From the NCBI RefSeq assembly GCF_030127105.1, contig NZ_CP126161.1, positions 2,976,001-3,040,000 on the forward strand: a stretch of 64,000 nucleotides of DNA. The letters run 5' to 3'. The position numbers and the translations under genes are program-made. The notes beneath the pieces were generated by a model. That model was given only the letters and a program-made list of their open reading frames with translations, had not been told where the DNA came from and did no database searches. The DNA is from Haloarcula pelagica. Its GTDB lineage: Archaea > Halobacteriota > Halobacteria > Halobacteriales > Haloarculaceae. Positions 26,872-35,764 of this stretch are shown one piece after another (position 1 is the first letter of the stretch; each line of letters begins with the position of its first letter).

Positions 26872-27930
26872 TCACTCGAAGGACCGCAGCGTCACCTCGG
26901 TGGCTTCGTAGTCCTCGAAGAAGGCTCCGACCGCACCCACGGTCACCGTTTCCTCGCCGGTGTCGAGCGTCAGCGAACTCTCCAGTCCGAACTCCGCGCT
27001 TCTCGGTTTGACGAAACCCTGTGTCACGTCGACTACTTCTCCGGTGAGTGACGACGGTTCCTCGCTGGTCCCAGTCGGCCGAGCCGATATTTCGGCCTGC
27101 ACTGGCCTCCCCGTTCGGGTATAGATAACCGCGTCGTACAACGATGCCCGTAGTCCCTGGTAGGTTCGGGGGAGTGGCGACGGCCGTCGGAGCGCGAGTT
27201 CCTCGGAGGCCGACCAGATCGTTCCGAGGAACATCCCCTCGACAGCGGCGGCGACCGACTGATTGTGGAAACTGACCGCCTCCGCGTCGTCGTGCTTCCA
27301 GTCCAGCAGCGAGGGCGGGGAGATGATTCCGGTCGACTGATCGACCGTGAGATAGGCCGTTATCTCCCGTCCCATGGACCTGACGACCGTCGCGACGCGT
27401 TCGAGCATCGACGCCGGAGGCTCGGCTGTCGACTCGCTGATAGCGAGCAACACGAGCACACCGCGGTCGACGGCGTCCGCGAGTTCGTCCTCGATCTCCG
27501 GGAGTGCGTCCGCTGGGAGCGTCATGAATATCTCCGACTCTGCGTTGTCGATGAACTGCCGGAACCGATCGTACAGCGTCTGTCGAGAGCGGACGATCGA
27601 GAGCGCGTCGAAGGCTCCGGAGGGCTGTTCGTACCGCTGGTCGACCTTCGAGACGGTTTCACGCATCGTTTCGACGCGATCGCCCAGCACCGCGATGGGT
27701 CGATGCGCACGGATCGTCGTCGGCGACTGGTGGCGGTTCACCTTGACGACCCCATACTGTTCGAGGGCATCGGCGATGTCGTAGATGTAACTCGGGGATA
27801 CGTCGGCCACCGTCGCGACCGTCGACAGCGTGGCCTGTCCGCATTCGACGACAGCGAGATAGACGCTCGCCTCCGTCTCCGAGAGCCCGAACTGCTGGAG
27901 TCGCTCGACGAGTTCGGAATCGCTGGACAT
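26872..27930 (-). CDS. TrmB-family transcriptional regulator (copy 2)
   Basis: This 352-residue protein is the same length as copy 1 at 22864-23922 and very similar throughout. It has the winged helix FGLSETEASVYLAVVECGQA and SPSYIYDIADALEQYGVV, linker, sensor domain with FRQFIDNAESEIFMTLPADA, and an identical ligand-region segment SLLDWKH. Differences cluster in the recognition-helix region (TSYVYDIADTLEQHG in copy 1 against PSYIYDIADALEQYG here) and around the sensor. It is divergent to the second GH3 gene, its probable target; sensing of a different sugar is possible. Confidence 0.9.
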   Translation of the reverse strand: MSSDSELVERLQQFGLSETEASVYLAVVECGQATLSTVATVADVSPSYIYDIADALEQYGVVKVNRHQSPTTIRAHRPIAVLGDRVETMRETVSKVDQRYEQPSGAFDALSIVRSRQTLYDRFRQFIDNAESEIFMTLPADALPEIEDELADAVDRGVLVLLAISESTAEPPASMLERVATVVRSMGREITAYLTVDQSTGIISPPSLLDWKHDDAEAVSFHNQSVAAAVEGMFLGTIWSASEELALRRPSPLPRTYQGLRASLYDAVIYTRTGRPVQAEISARPTGTSEEPSSLTGEVVDVTQGFVKPRSAEFGLESSLTLDTGEETVTVGAVGAFFEDYEATEVTLRSFE

Positions 27931-28101
27931 GGCTCGATTTTATCAGCGACTCTGATAAGCGTTACCGGCCACGTGGCGGGTGTTAGTTTCTCAGTTCTGA
28001 AACGGAACGAAAAGATTCGGGAACGTTAAAAAAATATATTCCAATTTTTTAGCGTATAAATGGGTAAACGTTTAAATCTCGGGCCGTTTTGTCTGCTATC
28101 G
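27931..28101. promoter_or_regulatory. Divergent promoter of TrmB/GH3 copy 2 with conserved block
   Basis: This region matches the copy-1 region: CTGATAAGCGTTA, GAACGAAAAGATTCGG (28005-28020), GGAAC...ATATATTCC (28018-28042), then GTTTAA and CGGGCCG before the GH3 start. The spacing is kept to within a few bases. Confidence 0.6.
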
Positions 28102-30672
28102 ATGGTGGAAAATACTGGCGACCTCACTGACGATGGCACACGACGAACGACACGGCGGGGGTTCATGCAGGGGACAGGTGCCCTCGCGACCGCGGCGCTG
28201 TTGGGGACGACGGCCAGCGCCGAACACGGCGGGGAACCGGACATCGCCGCGCTCGTCGACGACATGACCCTCGACGAGAAGGTCAAACGGACCCGCGGTG
28301 GGTTCGGCGGGCCGAGCGGCGTCGCGGGGTATCTCCCGGGGGTTCCGCGGCTCAACGTTCCAGGAATGGCCATGGCCAACGGGCCAACGGGCGCGGCGGT
28401 CGGATCACCGGCGACGGACTTCCCGCACCCGATCGGCGCTGCCGCGACGTTCGACCCTGACCTGGCGACACAGCAGGGACAGGCGATCGCCAAGGAGGCT
28501 AAATCCGGGGATGTCGACATCCTCCTCGCGCCGTCGATGGACATGTTTCGTGTCCCGCTGGACGCTCGTGCGGGCGAGTCGTTCGGCGAGGACCCACACC
28601 TCGCAAGCGAACTGGCACGCGAGTACACGACGGGGGTCCAGTCTGAAGGTGTCGTCGCGACGCTGAAACACTTCGCTGCGTACAACCAGACGAGTACCAC
28701 AGGCTCGGTAACCGACTACGCCTCGCTCTCCGAACACAATGGAATTATCGACGAACGGACACTTCGGGAGGTCTATCTCCCACCGTTCCGTGAGGCGATC
28801 ACCGAGGCTAACGCGGGCGCGGTGATGGCGGCGTACAACCGGGTCAACGGCATCTACTGCACGGAGAACGACGACCTGCTCGACGACATCCTCAAAGACG
28901 AGTGGGAGTTCGACGGGATGGTCATGTCGGACTTCGGGGCCACACACAGCACCGTCTACGCGTCGGTCAACGGCCTGGACGTTGAAATGCCCCGGGAGAA
29001 CTACTTCGGGAGTACGCTGGCTGACGCGGTCGAGAACGACCGAGTCGACGAGGAGACCGTCGTCGACGAGATGGTCGAACGCGGGCTCCAGGCCCAACAC
29101 GAGATCGGCGCGCTGTCGGGCGACCGGATCGGCAGCGAGCCCGCACGCGGCATCGACGACCACTTCAGCATCGCACAGCAGATGGCCGAGGAGGCGTCGG
29201 TCCTGCTGAAAAACGACGGGGAGACGCTCCCACTCGACGACGGGGTCGACGAACTCGCGCTCGTCGGTCCCGATCCGACAACGTTCAAACAGGGCATCGG
29301 TGGGAGCGACACCATCACCGCGATCCGCCGGATCGCGCCTGCACAGGGTATCGAGGCGATCGGTGAGGACACGACCGTGACCACGGTCTCGACGCGGCGT
29401 CCCGAACCAGTCGGTCCGGATGCCGTCCAGCCGACCGAGGACGCCGGCAACGGGTTCACCGCGGAGTACTTCGACAACGGCGACTGGTCGGGCAACGCGG
29501 TCCAGACACAGACCGAGGAGACGGTCGATCTCACGCAGTCCGACGTCGACGCGATCGGCGCCGACACCGTCTCGGTCCGATGGAGCGGGACGCTCGTCGC
29601 CCCGGAGTCGGGCACCTACGCGCTGGAACTCACCAGTCAAAGTACTGGCACCGTCTCCATCGACGGTGAGCCGGTCATCCGGAACGAGGGCGGCGGGCCG
29701 TCGTTCCTGGGCCCCCAGACCGAGGATGGCTCGATAACTCTCCAGGCCGGCACCGAGTACGACATCCAGGTCGAGGCCGCCGGGTCGCCACCGGTCTCCC
29801 TGGAGTGGACGACGCCGTCGGCTGTCGAGGACGCCGCAGCCGCCGCGAGTGACGCGGACACCACGATCGTCCTCGCACAGACCGACACGTCCATCGGCGG
29901 CGACCGCCAGACGTTCGCGCTGCCCGGGAACCAGAACGCGGTGGTCGACGCCGTCACCGCGGAGGCGGATGATACTGTCGTCCTGCTCAACACGGAATCG
30001 CCGGTGGCGATGCCGTGGGTCGACGACGTCGACGCGATCATGGCGGTGTGGTTCCCTGGACAGGAAGGTGGGCTCGCGGTCGCGAACTTGCTGTTCGGCG
30101 AGGTGAACCCGTCGGGGAAGAGCCCGGTTACGTTCGCAGAGTCGCTGTCGGACTACCTCGCCGGCGAGATCGCGACGCTGCCTGATCCCGGTCGGGCCTA
30201 TCCGGGCGTCGAGGGCACTGTCCACTACGACGAAGGGGTGTTCGTCGGCTACCGACACTTCGACGAGGCGGGGATCGACCCGCTGTTCCCGTTCGGCCAC
30301 GGGGAATCGTACACCTCCTTCGAGTACGACACCCCGTCCTCGCCATCGTCGGTCGAAGCGGGCGACAGCGTCACCGTCAGCGTCGAGGTCCGCAACACCG
30401 GGAGTCGCGACGGCAAGGAAGCCGTCCAGGTGTACGCGGCACCGCAGAACCCGGCCATCGAGCGCCCGCCGAAGGAACTGGCCGGCATCCAGAAGGTCTC
30501 GGTCGCGGCGGGCGAGAGCGAGACTGCGGACATCACGGTCGACGCCGACGCCTTCCGGTACTGGGACCCCGAGACCGAACGGTGGACCCTCGATCCCGGT
30601 CAGTACGACATCCGAGTCGGTGCGTCCTCGCGTGACATACGTGGCGAGATGACCGTACAGGTGCGCGAATAG
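28102..30672 (+). CDS. Tat-exported GH3 beta-glycosidase with PA14 domain (copy 2)
   Basis: This 856-residue paralogue of the protein at 24088-26661 has the same domain order: Tat signal RRGFMQGTGALATAALLG, GH3 N-domain, GH3 C-domain with PA14 insert (about 450-570), and a Fn3-like tail. The nucleophile is Asp277 in MVMSDFGATHS. The Trp that follows the nucleophile in most GH3 enzymes and in copy 1 (SDW) is Phe here, which may change the sugar pocket. Long stretches are identical to copy 1, e.g. DDLLDDILKDEWEFDGMV, so the duplication is recent or under conversion. Confidence 0.92.
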   Translation: MVENTGDLTDDGTRRTTRRGFMQGTGALATAALLGTTASAEHGGEPDIAALVDDMTLDEKVKRTRGGFGGPSGVAGYLPGVPRLNVPGMAMANGPTGAAVGSPATDFPHPIGAAATFDPDLATQQGQAIAKEAKSGDVDILLAPSMDMFRVPLDARAGESFGEDPHLASELAREYTTGVQSEGVVATLKHFAAYNQTSTTGSVTDYASLSEHNGIIDERTLREVYLPPFREAITEANAGAVMAAYNRVNGIYCTENDDLLDDILKDEWEFDGMVMSDFGATHSTVYASVNGLDVEMPRENYFGSTLADAVENDRVDEETVVDEMVERGLQAQHEIGALSGDRIGSEPARGIDDHFSIAQQMAEEASVLLKNDGETLPLDDGVDELALVGPDPTTFKQGIGGSDTITAIRRIAPAQGIEAIGEDTTVTTVSTRRPEPVGPDAVQPTEDAGNGFTAEYFDNGDWSGNAVQTQTEETVDLTQSDVDAIGADTVSVRWSGTLVAPESGTYALELTSQSTGTVSIDGEPVIRNEGGGPSFLGPQTEDGSITLQAGTEYDIQVEAAGSPPVSLEWTTPSAVEDAAAAASDADTTIVLAQTDTSIGGDRQTFALPGNQNAVVDAVTAEADDTVVLLNTESPVAMPWVDDVDAIMAVWFPGQEGGLAVANLLFGEVNPSGKSPVTFAESLSDYLAGEIATLPDPGRAYPGVEGTVHYDEGVFVGYRHFDEAGIDPLFPFGHGESYTSFEYDTPSSPSSVEAGDSVTVSVEVRNTGSRDGKEAVQVYAAPQNPAIERPPKELAGIQKVSVAAGESETADITVDADAFRYWDPETERWTLDPGQYDIRVGASSRDIRGEMTVQVRE

Positions 30673-30769
30673 CGGCCAGTAGACACTCGGAGGCACGTCT
30701 CCGGTCCCTCGTCGTTTTGTGACGGGATACCCCCGAATTGCTTATCTTCTCACCGGTCGTCCGGGACCT

Positions 30770-32305
30770 ATGAATTCCGACGATCGAGAGGGTGTCACGG
30801 TGCCTGACCGACATCGGCGACGCTTTCTGCAGGCGCTCGCGGCGGCCGGTGCGGCGGGCGTGGCGGGCTGTCTCGGTGGCGGCGACGGCGGAGACGGTGG
30901 CGGGGGCAGCGGTAGCGGTTCCGGCGGAAGCGGCGACGGAGGCGGTGGGCCGTTCCCCACTCCCCCAGGCGGTGCCGTCGACGGCGAGGGCGGTCAGTTC
31001 GTCGCCGACGAGTCGGCGCCGTTCTTTCTGGACAGCGGAACCGTCCAGACGACCTTCGACGCCGAGACGACGCCCGAGACGGATCTTCTGGAAGGTGAGG
31101 CGCTCGGTGCGCTCTCGGAGTTCGACCTGGAGGCCCACCGGTACACGTTCGACGCGACGCTGCTCGGCGAGGCCGGGATCGACCCCGAGCCAGGGCGCGT
31201 GCTCTGGATCTCCGGGCTCTCCCTGCGTCGGGTGACCGACGTGGCCCGCGAGGGCGACCGCGTCGTCGTCGACACCGAGTTCGCGGCGCTGAACGAGGCG
31301 ATCCAGGACGGCGAAGTCGGCTGGGACGCACAGTTGGGGTTCGACGCCGGCCAGACGAACGAGCGGTTCGAAACGACGACGGAGAACGCGGCCGTGTCGG
31401 AACCGCCGGCGCGGCCGGTGACCAACGCGGCACTCGTCGACGTGACCGCACTGGACCAGGCGGGAAACGCCCTCGGTCGGCCCGAAGTGGTTCAGCAGGC
31501 CAATCGCGAAGTGCTGGAACTGAAGTTCACGCAGGGGAACACCGACTACGTGTTCGGGCTGACGCCGATGGGCAACTCCGTCCGACTGAAAGCCGAGATG
31601 ACCGCCCCGTCGGGTGCGCCCGCGACGATGCGGTTTACCGGTGTCGGGGAGGCGAAAGCGGTCCAGGCCGGCGGTCGCGTCGACTACGCCGGCGGCGAAC
31701 TCCAGCAAGCGGACATCGACGCCAACGGCCTCGAAGGTGAGATCGTCATCGACATCGCCGCGACCGGGACCGGCGTCGAGGGGCCGACGGAGATCCCGCT
31801 GCCCGGCGGGTTCGCGTTCAAACACATCTTCATGGCCGGCCCGGTCCCGATCACCGTCGAGACCTCCATCCGACTGAAAGCGAACATCAACGTGGTCTCG
31901 GAGGCCTCTGCGACCGCGCGTTCGCGGTTCACCTTCGGCGGCGACACCGGCTTCGCCTACGACGGGACGAGCGTGACGCCGAAAGCGAAGATCGGGACGT
32001 TGAACATCAACCCGGAGAGCGCCGACTCCGGCGCCCTGTTCGGCCAGCCGGTCAGCGCCGGCTTCGGTGTCGCGTTCCCCCGGGTCTCGGTCAGCATCTT
32101 CGAGCAGATCCTCATCCCCTACATCGAGGTCGGGATGGCAGTCAACACCGAACTCACCTGGGGGCCGGTCTGTAAGAGCGCGTACATCCAGCTCGTCGTC
32201 AACGGCGGCTACGACATGAAGATCCTCGGGGTCGAACTCGCGAAGTTCAAGACGACACTCGCCGAGGAGACGCGGCGCGGCGGCGAGGAGTGTGCGGGTA
32301 GCTAA
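30770..32305 (+). CDS. Hypothetical Tat lipoprotein
   Basis: This is a 511-residue protein of no recognised family. RRRFLQALAAAGAAGVAGC is a Tat signal with a lipobox Cys, so it is probably an extracellular lipid-anchored protein. A Gly/Ser-rich spacer of about 30 residues follows. The remainder is mostly beta-rich, acidic and soluble. GVEGPTEIPLPGGFAFKHIF and VPITVETSIRLKANINVVSE suggest long beta-strands, and two or three late Cys (CKSAYIQL, EECAGS) could form a disulfide. It follows the second GH3 gene by 97 bp on the same strand. Its function is unknown. Confidence 0.7.
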   Translation: MNSDDREGVTVPDRHRRRFLQALAAAGAAGVAGCLGGGDGGDGGGGSGSGSGGSGDGGGGPFPTPPGGAVDGEGGQFVADESAPFFLDSGTVQTTFDAETTPETDLLEGEALGALSEFDLEAHRYTFDATLLGEAGIDPEPGRVLWISGLSLRRVTDVAREGDRVVVDTEFAALNEAIQDGEVGWDAQLGFDAGQTNERFETTTENAAVSEPPARPVTNAALVDVTALDQAGNALGRPEVVQQANREVLELKFTQGNTDYVFGLTPMGNSVRLKAEMTAPSGAPATMRFTGVGEAKAVQAGGRVDYAGGELQQADIDANGLEGEIVIDIAATGTGVEGPTEIPLPGGFAFKHIFMAGPVPITVETSIRLKANINVVSEASATARSRFTFGGDTGFAYDGTSVTPKAKIGTLNINPESADSGALFGQPVSAGFGVAFPRVSVSIFEQILIPYIEVGMAVNTELTWGPVCKSAYIQLVVNGGYDMKILGVELAKFKTTLAEETRRGGEECAGS

Positions 32306-32712
32306 CTCATCAACTGCTGGTGGGTCGGTTTCATACAGCGGTCCTGGACGACGCGGAGGCCGGTGGCCTCGGCGCGTTCGACTGCCTCGTCGTCGTGGAT
32401 TCCCAACTGGAGCCAGACGACCTGTACGTCGTCGCGTTCCAGTACCTCGTCGACGATGCCGCTGACCTCCTCGCTGGGGCGGAACACGTCGACGATGTCG
32501 ATGTCGCCGGGTACGTCCGCCAGCGAGTCGTAGGCCTCGCGACCGAATATCTCGTCGGCGAAGGGGTTGATCGGGACCACGTCGTACCCCTGTTCGATGA
32601 GGTACTTCGGGATCTCGTGGGCGTCTTTCCCCGGTGTCGTCGAGCAGCCGACGACCGCGACGCGGTCCAGTTCGAGTATCTCTCGGAGGCCTGCATCGTC
32701 AGTGACTGGCAT
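32302..32712 (-). CDS. CoA-binding domain protein (YccU-like)
   Basis: This is a 136-residue Rossmann-type protein of the CoA-binding (succinyl-CoA ligase-like) family. VAVVGCSTTPGKDAHEIPKYL carries the nucleotide loop, and YDVVPINPFADEIFG and VDVFRPSEEV are typical, ending VVQDRCMKPTHQQL. Its cellular role is unclear; relatives may bind acyl-CoA and regulate metabolism. ATG 32712 is used. The gene overlaps the convergent lipoprotein stop by 4 bp. Confidence 0.85.
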   Translation of the reverse strand: MPVTDDAGLREILELDRVAVVGCSTTPGKDAHEIPKYLIEQGYDVVPINPFADEIFGREAYDSLADVPGDIDIVDVFRPSEEVSGIVDEVLERDDVQVVWLQLGIHDDEAVERAEATGLRVVQDRCMKPTHQQLMS

Positions 32713-32759
32713 ACCTGACGGTAGGGCCGGCGAGGGTAAAACAGATGCGACGAGGTGGC

Positions 32760-33761
32760 TCACTCACCGGCGCGTTCGGCGAGGAACGCCCGGCCACGCT
32801 CCCGGCCGAGGTCCTGTAACGCCTCGATGAACTGCGGGTTCCGGTCGACCTTGGTCGCATAGCCGAGCTGCTCGCCCAGTTCGATCCGGCGGATCTCGGT
32901 GTGCGTGAACTCCGCGGCCGGGAGGGTCCCGTCTTCGACCCACTCGTTGACGCGTTCGATGAACCGCAACTCCTGGTTCAGCGAGAGGTTGCCCGACAGT
33001 TGGTTCCGACGGTCGGCGATGGCGTCTGCGGTCCGTGGCTCGCCCTCGAAGCGCTGTGGGTTGATCTGGACGATCCACAGTTCCTCGGGCTTGTCCGCCG
33101 GCGGGACGTGCATGAGGTCGTTGATCGGCGGGTTCTGTGAGAACAGGCCGTCCCAGTGGAGGTGGCCGTGGATCTCGACGGCCTCGAACAGCGTCGGGAC
33201 CGCCGCGGAGGCGAGGACGGCCGGGACCGTGACGCCCTCGTTCGTGAACGTCTCGAAGTACCCCTCGTTGACGTTGACCGTCCCGACGACCAGTTCCGGC
33301 GCCGCGGCCGTACACAGCCCCGGGATCGCCTCGAAGCCGATGTGTCGCTCCAGGATCGACCGGAGACGGGCCTTGCCGACATCGGGCCAGGGGAGCTGAT
33401 ACGGGGTGACGTGTGGCAGCGGGTAGCCGGCGCTTTCCAGGCGATTGACGCCGGTCAGCCAGTCGTTCGTGGCCCGGTCCGCGGGCGTCGTCGCCGCGAT
33501 GTCGTCCCAGAGTGCGGTGACGAGTTCGCTGGCCCGGGCCCGGCCGTCGGTGAGCAGTCCGTACCACGCTGCCAGAGCGTTGAACGCCCCGCCGGAGGTC
33601 CCGCTGATGCCGACCAGTTCGTCGCCGTCGTCCCAGTCGTCGAACAGGGCACAGAGGACGCCTGCGGTGAAGGCGGTGTGACTCCCGCCGCCCTGGCAGG
33701 CGATGGCGACACGGGTCGGGTCGTCGTCCGCCGACACGGGGCCGTCGGCCGTGTCACTCAT
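32760..33761 (-). CDS. Patatin-like PHA depolymerase/phospholipase (PhaZh1-like)
   Basis: This is a 333-residue patatin. The oxyanion loop is CQGGGSHTAF, the nucleophile Ser lies in GISGTSGGAFNALAA (GxSGG), and the Asp of the dyad is in LHWDGLFSQNPP. It overlaps the upstream SDR gene by 8 bp. In Haloferax mediterranei a patatin-like depolymerase of native polyhydroxyalkanoate granules (PhaZh1) is co-transcribed with a 3-hydroxybutyrate dehydrogenase, and this pair looks equivalent. Without a phaC gene in view the PHA role is inferred; a lipid acyl hydrolase is the alternative. Confidence 0.85.
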   Translation of the reverse strand: MSDTADGPVSADDDPTRVAIACQGGGSHTAFTAGVLCALFDDWDDGDELVGISGTSGGAFNALAAWYGLLTDGRARASELVTALWDDIAATTPADRATNDWLTGVNRLESAGYPLPHVTPYQLPWPDVGKARLRSILERHIGFEAIPGLCTAAAPELVVGTVNVNEGYFETFTNEGVTVPAVLASAAVPTLFEAVEIHGHLHWDGLFSQNPPINDLMHVPPADKPEELWIVQINPQRFEGEPRTADAIADRRNQLSGNLSLNQELRFIERVNEWVEDGTLPAAEFTHTEIRRIELGEQLGYATKVDRNPQFIEALQDLGRERGRAFLAERAGE

Positions 33762-34617
33762 ACGTGTGGGTGTAGCCGCCGTCGAACAGCAGATCGCCGC
33801 CGTTGAGGTGTCTCGCGTGATCCGAGAAGCCGAAGACGAAGAGGTTGGCGACTTCCGCGGGGGTCATCATCTCCTTGGTCCGGGCCTGGCCCAGCATCAC
33901 GTCCTCGACGACTTCCTGCTCGGAGATGCCCCGCTCCCGGGCGGTGTCCTCGATCTGGTCGACCATCAGCGGGGTGAGGACGTAGCCAACACTGACCGAG
34001 AAGCCGCGTAACGTCCCCTCTCCTTCGGCGGCGATCGACCGCGTCAACCCGGTGAGGCCGTGTTTGGCAGTGATGTAGGCCGGCTTGTCCTTCGTCGCGT
34101 AGTGGCCGTGGACCGAGGACATGTTGCCGATGGCGCCGACGCCGTCGTCGGTCGCACGGATGCGAGGCATGACCTCCTGGGCCAGTTTGAACGGCGCGCG
34201 CAGCATGATGTCGAGCAGGAGGTCGTACTTCGACATGGGGAACTGGTCGATACCGGCGATGTGCTGGAGCCCGGCGATGTTGGCGGCGTACCGAACGTCG
34301 CCCTCCTCGGCCGCAGCCTCGACGACGGCCTCGATGTCGCCGTCGTCGGTCAGGTCCGTCTCGACGCCGTGGAAGACGCCGTCGACGCCACAGTCGGCCG
34401 CGATGTCGTCAGTCTCGGCCAGCCCGTCGGTGTCGATGTCCGCACCGACCACTGTGAGGCCGTTGGCCGCGAGCGCGACCGCCGTCGCGCGACCGATGCC
34501 GGAGGCGGCCCCCGTCACGATGGCGACCGTGTCGGGCGAGAAGTGCGGGTCGTCCAGGACGAGCAGGTCGTCGTGTGTCAGCGCCGGCGCGCTGAGGTCG
34601 AAGGTGGAGTCTGCCAT
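33754..34617 (-). CDS. Short-chain dehydrogenase, 3-hydroxybutyrate dehydrogenase-like (BdhA)
   Basis: This is a 287-residue SDR. The NAD loop is AIVTGAASGIGRATA, the catalytic tetrad region has NMSSVHGH with YITAKHG (Tyr-x-x-x-Lys), and C-terminal GDLLFDGGYTHTYE is typical. A ~30-residue N-terminal extension precedes the fold. The Q-H-I and long helical lid EVVEDVMLGQARTKEM fit 3-hydroxybutyrate dehydrogenases. Co-transcription with the patatin downstream supports a role in oxidising 3-hydroxybutyrate released from stored polyester to acetoacetate. Confidence 0.85.
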   Translation of the reverse strand: MADSTFDLSAPALTHDDLLVLDDPHFSPDTVAIVTGAASGIGRATAVALAANGLTVVGADIDTDGLAETDDIAADCGVDGVFHGVETDLTDDGDIEAVVEAAAEEGDVRYAANIAGLQHIAGIDQFPMSKYDLLLDIMLRAPFKLAQEVMPRIRATDDGVGAIGNMSSVHGHYATKDKPAYITAKHGLTGLTRSIAAEGEGTLRGFSVSVGYVLTPLMVDQIEDTARERGISEQEVVEDVMLGQARTKEMMTPAEVANLFVFGFSDHARHLNGGDLLFDGGYTHTYE

Positions 34618-34690
34618 CTGGTGTCACTCGTCTCGGATGACACACGCCTCCACATTAACTACCCCTCACGCCGGCGTGAGCTGGCCCCGA

Positions 34691-35218
34691 TCAGTCCAGA
34701 AACAGGCCGGTTCCCGGGACTCGTGCTCCGTCGTCGGGAAGCCGTTCGAACCAGCCGGCTTCTGCAGCCCGGTCGGGACCGTCGTCGACCGGCACCGCGG
34801 GTGCCTGGCCGTCGACCGACGGTGACGCCGCGAGGACGACGAAGTGGCGCGTCGCGGTCCGGTCGGTCTCCCTCGAACTGAGCCGGTGGCGCCAGCAACC
34901 GGCGACGCTCTCGATACTGATGTCCAAGCCGGTGTTCGTCCGCACCCACTCGCGCGCCGATTCGGCGAACGACGCCTCGGGTGCGACGTTGCTCGACGGA
35001 AGTTTCCAGGAACAGTCCTCGGTGACGCGCATCACGAGAGTCTCGCCGCCGGTGGTGACGCCGACCGGCGCCATGTCCGGCGCGTCGGCGACGAACTCGA
35101 CGGTCTCCTCGTCGACGACGGCTGTGTCCTCGGTGACGGACACGTCGCCACTGTCCAGGAGCGTGTCGGGGTCGGTGATCGAATCGATCGGACGGTCGTC
35201 GATATCGTGTGTTGTCAT
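34691..35218 (-). CDS. Degenerate NUDIX-like protein
   Basis: This is a 175-residue acidic protein. The central region (about 60-140) looks like a NUDIX fold: GGETLVMRV, SWKLPSSNVAPEASFAESAR, then REWVRTNTGLDI in place of the Nudix box RE-U-x-E-E-x-G-U. The metal-binding glutamates are replaced by Arg/Thr/Asn, so hydrolase activity is unlikely. It may bind a nucleotide-like ligand. It sits between bdhA and an HxlR regulator, all minus strand. The N-terminal ~55 residues are acidic with no clear fold. Confidence 0.6.
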   Translation of the reverse strand: MTTHDIDDRPIDSITDPDTLLDSGDVSVTEDTAVVDEETVEFVADAPDMAPVGVTTGGETLVMRVTEDCSWKLPSSNVAPEASFAESAREWVRTNTGLDISIESVAGCWRHRLSSRETDRTATRHFVVLAASPSVDGQAPAVPVDDGPDRAAEAGWFERLPDDGARVPGTGLFLD

Positions 35219-35359
35219 CTGTGTGGTTTGTCTGGCGTCGGTCGAGCTGTCGGTACCAGGCCGGAGTGAACGAGTTCGGGGACGTGTCTGCGTCGGACGG
35301 CGTCACGAGCGCCGGACACCGCTCTACGGCCAACCGCGACAAGAGTGTGGTGGTGTGAA

Positions 35360-35734
35360 CTACCGGACGCCGCTGTCGGGATCTTCGGGCGCTTTCAGGT
35401 GTTGCTCGCCCCACTCCGCCATCGACAGGATGACGGGCTCCAGTGACGTGCCCCGGGAAGTCAGCGAGTACCGCACCCGGAAGGGCTGTTCGTTGACGAC
35501 CGTCCGTTCGACGATCCCCTTCTCCTGGAGGTCGTCGAGGCTGTCGGACAGCACCTTCGAGGAGATGCCGTCGACGTTCGTCTTCAGTTCGTTGAACCCC
35601 GACGGCCCCGACTCCAGCAGTCGGTGGACGATGACCGGGTGCCACTTCTTACCGATCAGCGTCGCGGTCGTCGTGATCGGACACCACTCCTCGCCGGCAC
35701 ACCACACTTCGAGCCGTTCCGGTGTGTCGCTCAT
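35360..35734 (-). CDS. HxlR-family transcriptional regulator
   Basis: This is a 124-residue winged-helix protein. EEWCPITTTATLIGKKWHPVIVHRLL is the HxlR signature with the early Cys, followed by GFNELKTNVDGISSKVLSDSLDDL (recognition helix) and the wing VNEQPFRVRYSLTSRG. HxlR proteins often sense electrophiles or oxidants through the conserved Cys. ATG 35734 is chosen over an upstream ATG (35761) because a TATA box sits at about 35761-35764, the leaderless distance. A nested palindrome covers that box, indicating autoregulation; divergent from an FAD disulfide reductase. Confidence 0.88.
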   Translation of the reverse strand: MSDTPERLEVWCAGEEWCPITTTATLIGKKWHPVIVHRLLESGPSGFNELKTNVDGISSKVLSDSLDDLQEKGIVERTVVNEQPFRVRYSLTSRGTSLEPVILSMAEWGEQHLKAPEDPDSGVR

Positions 35735-35764
35735 ACCGCCGGCTCCGACCGCCAGCGGCATATA

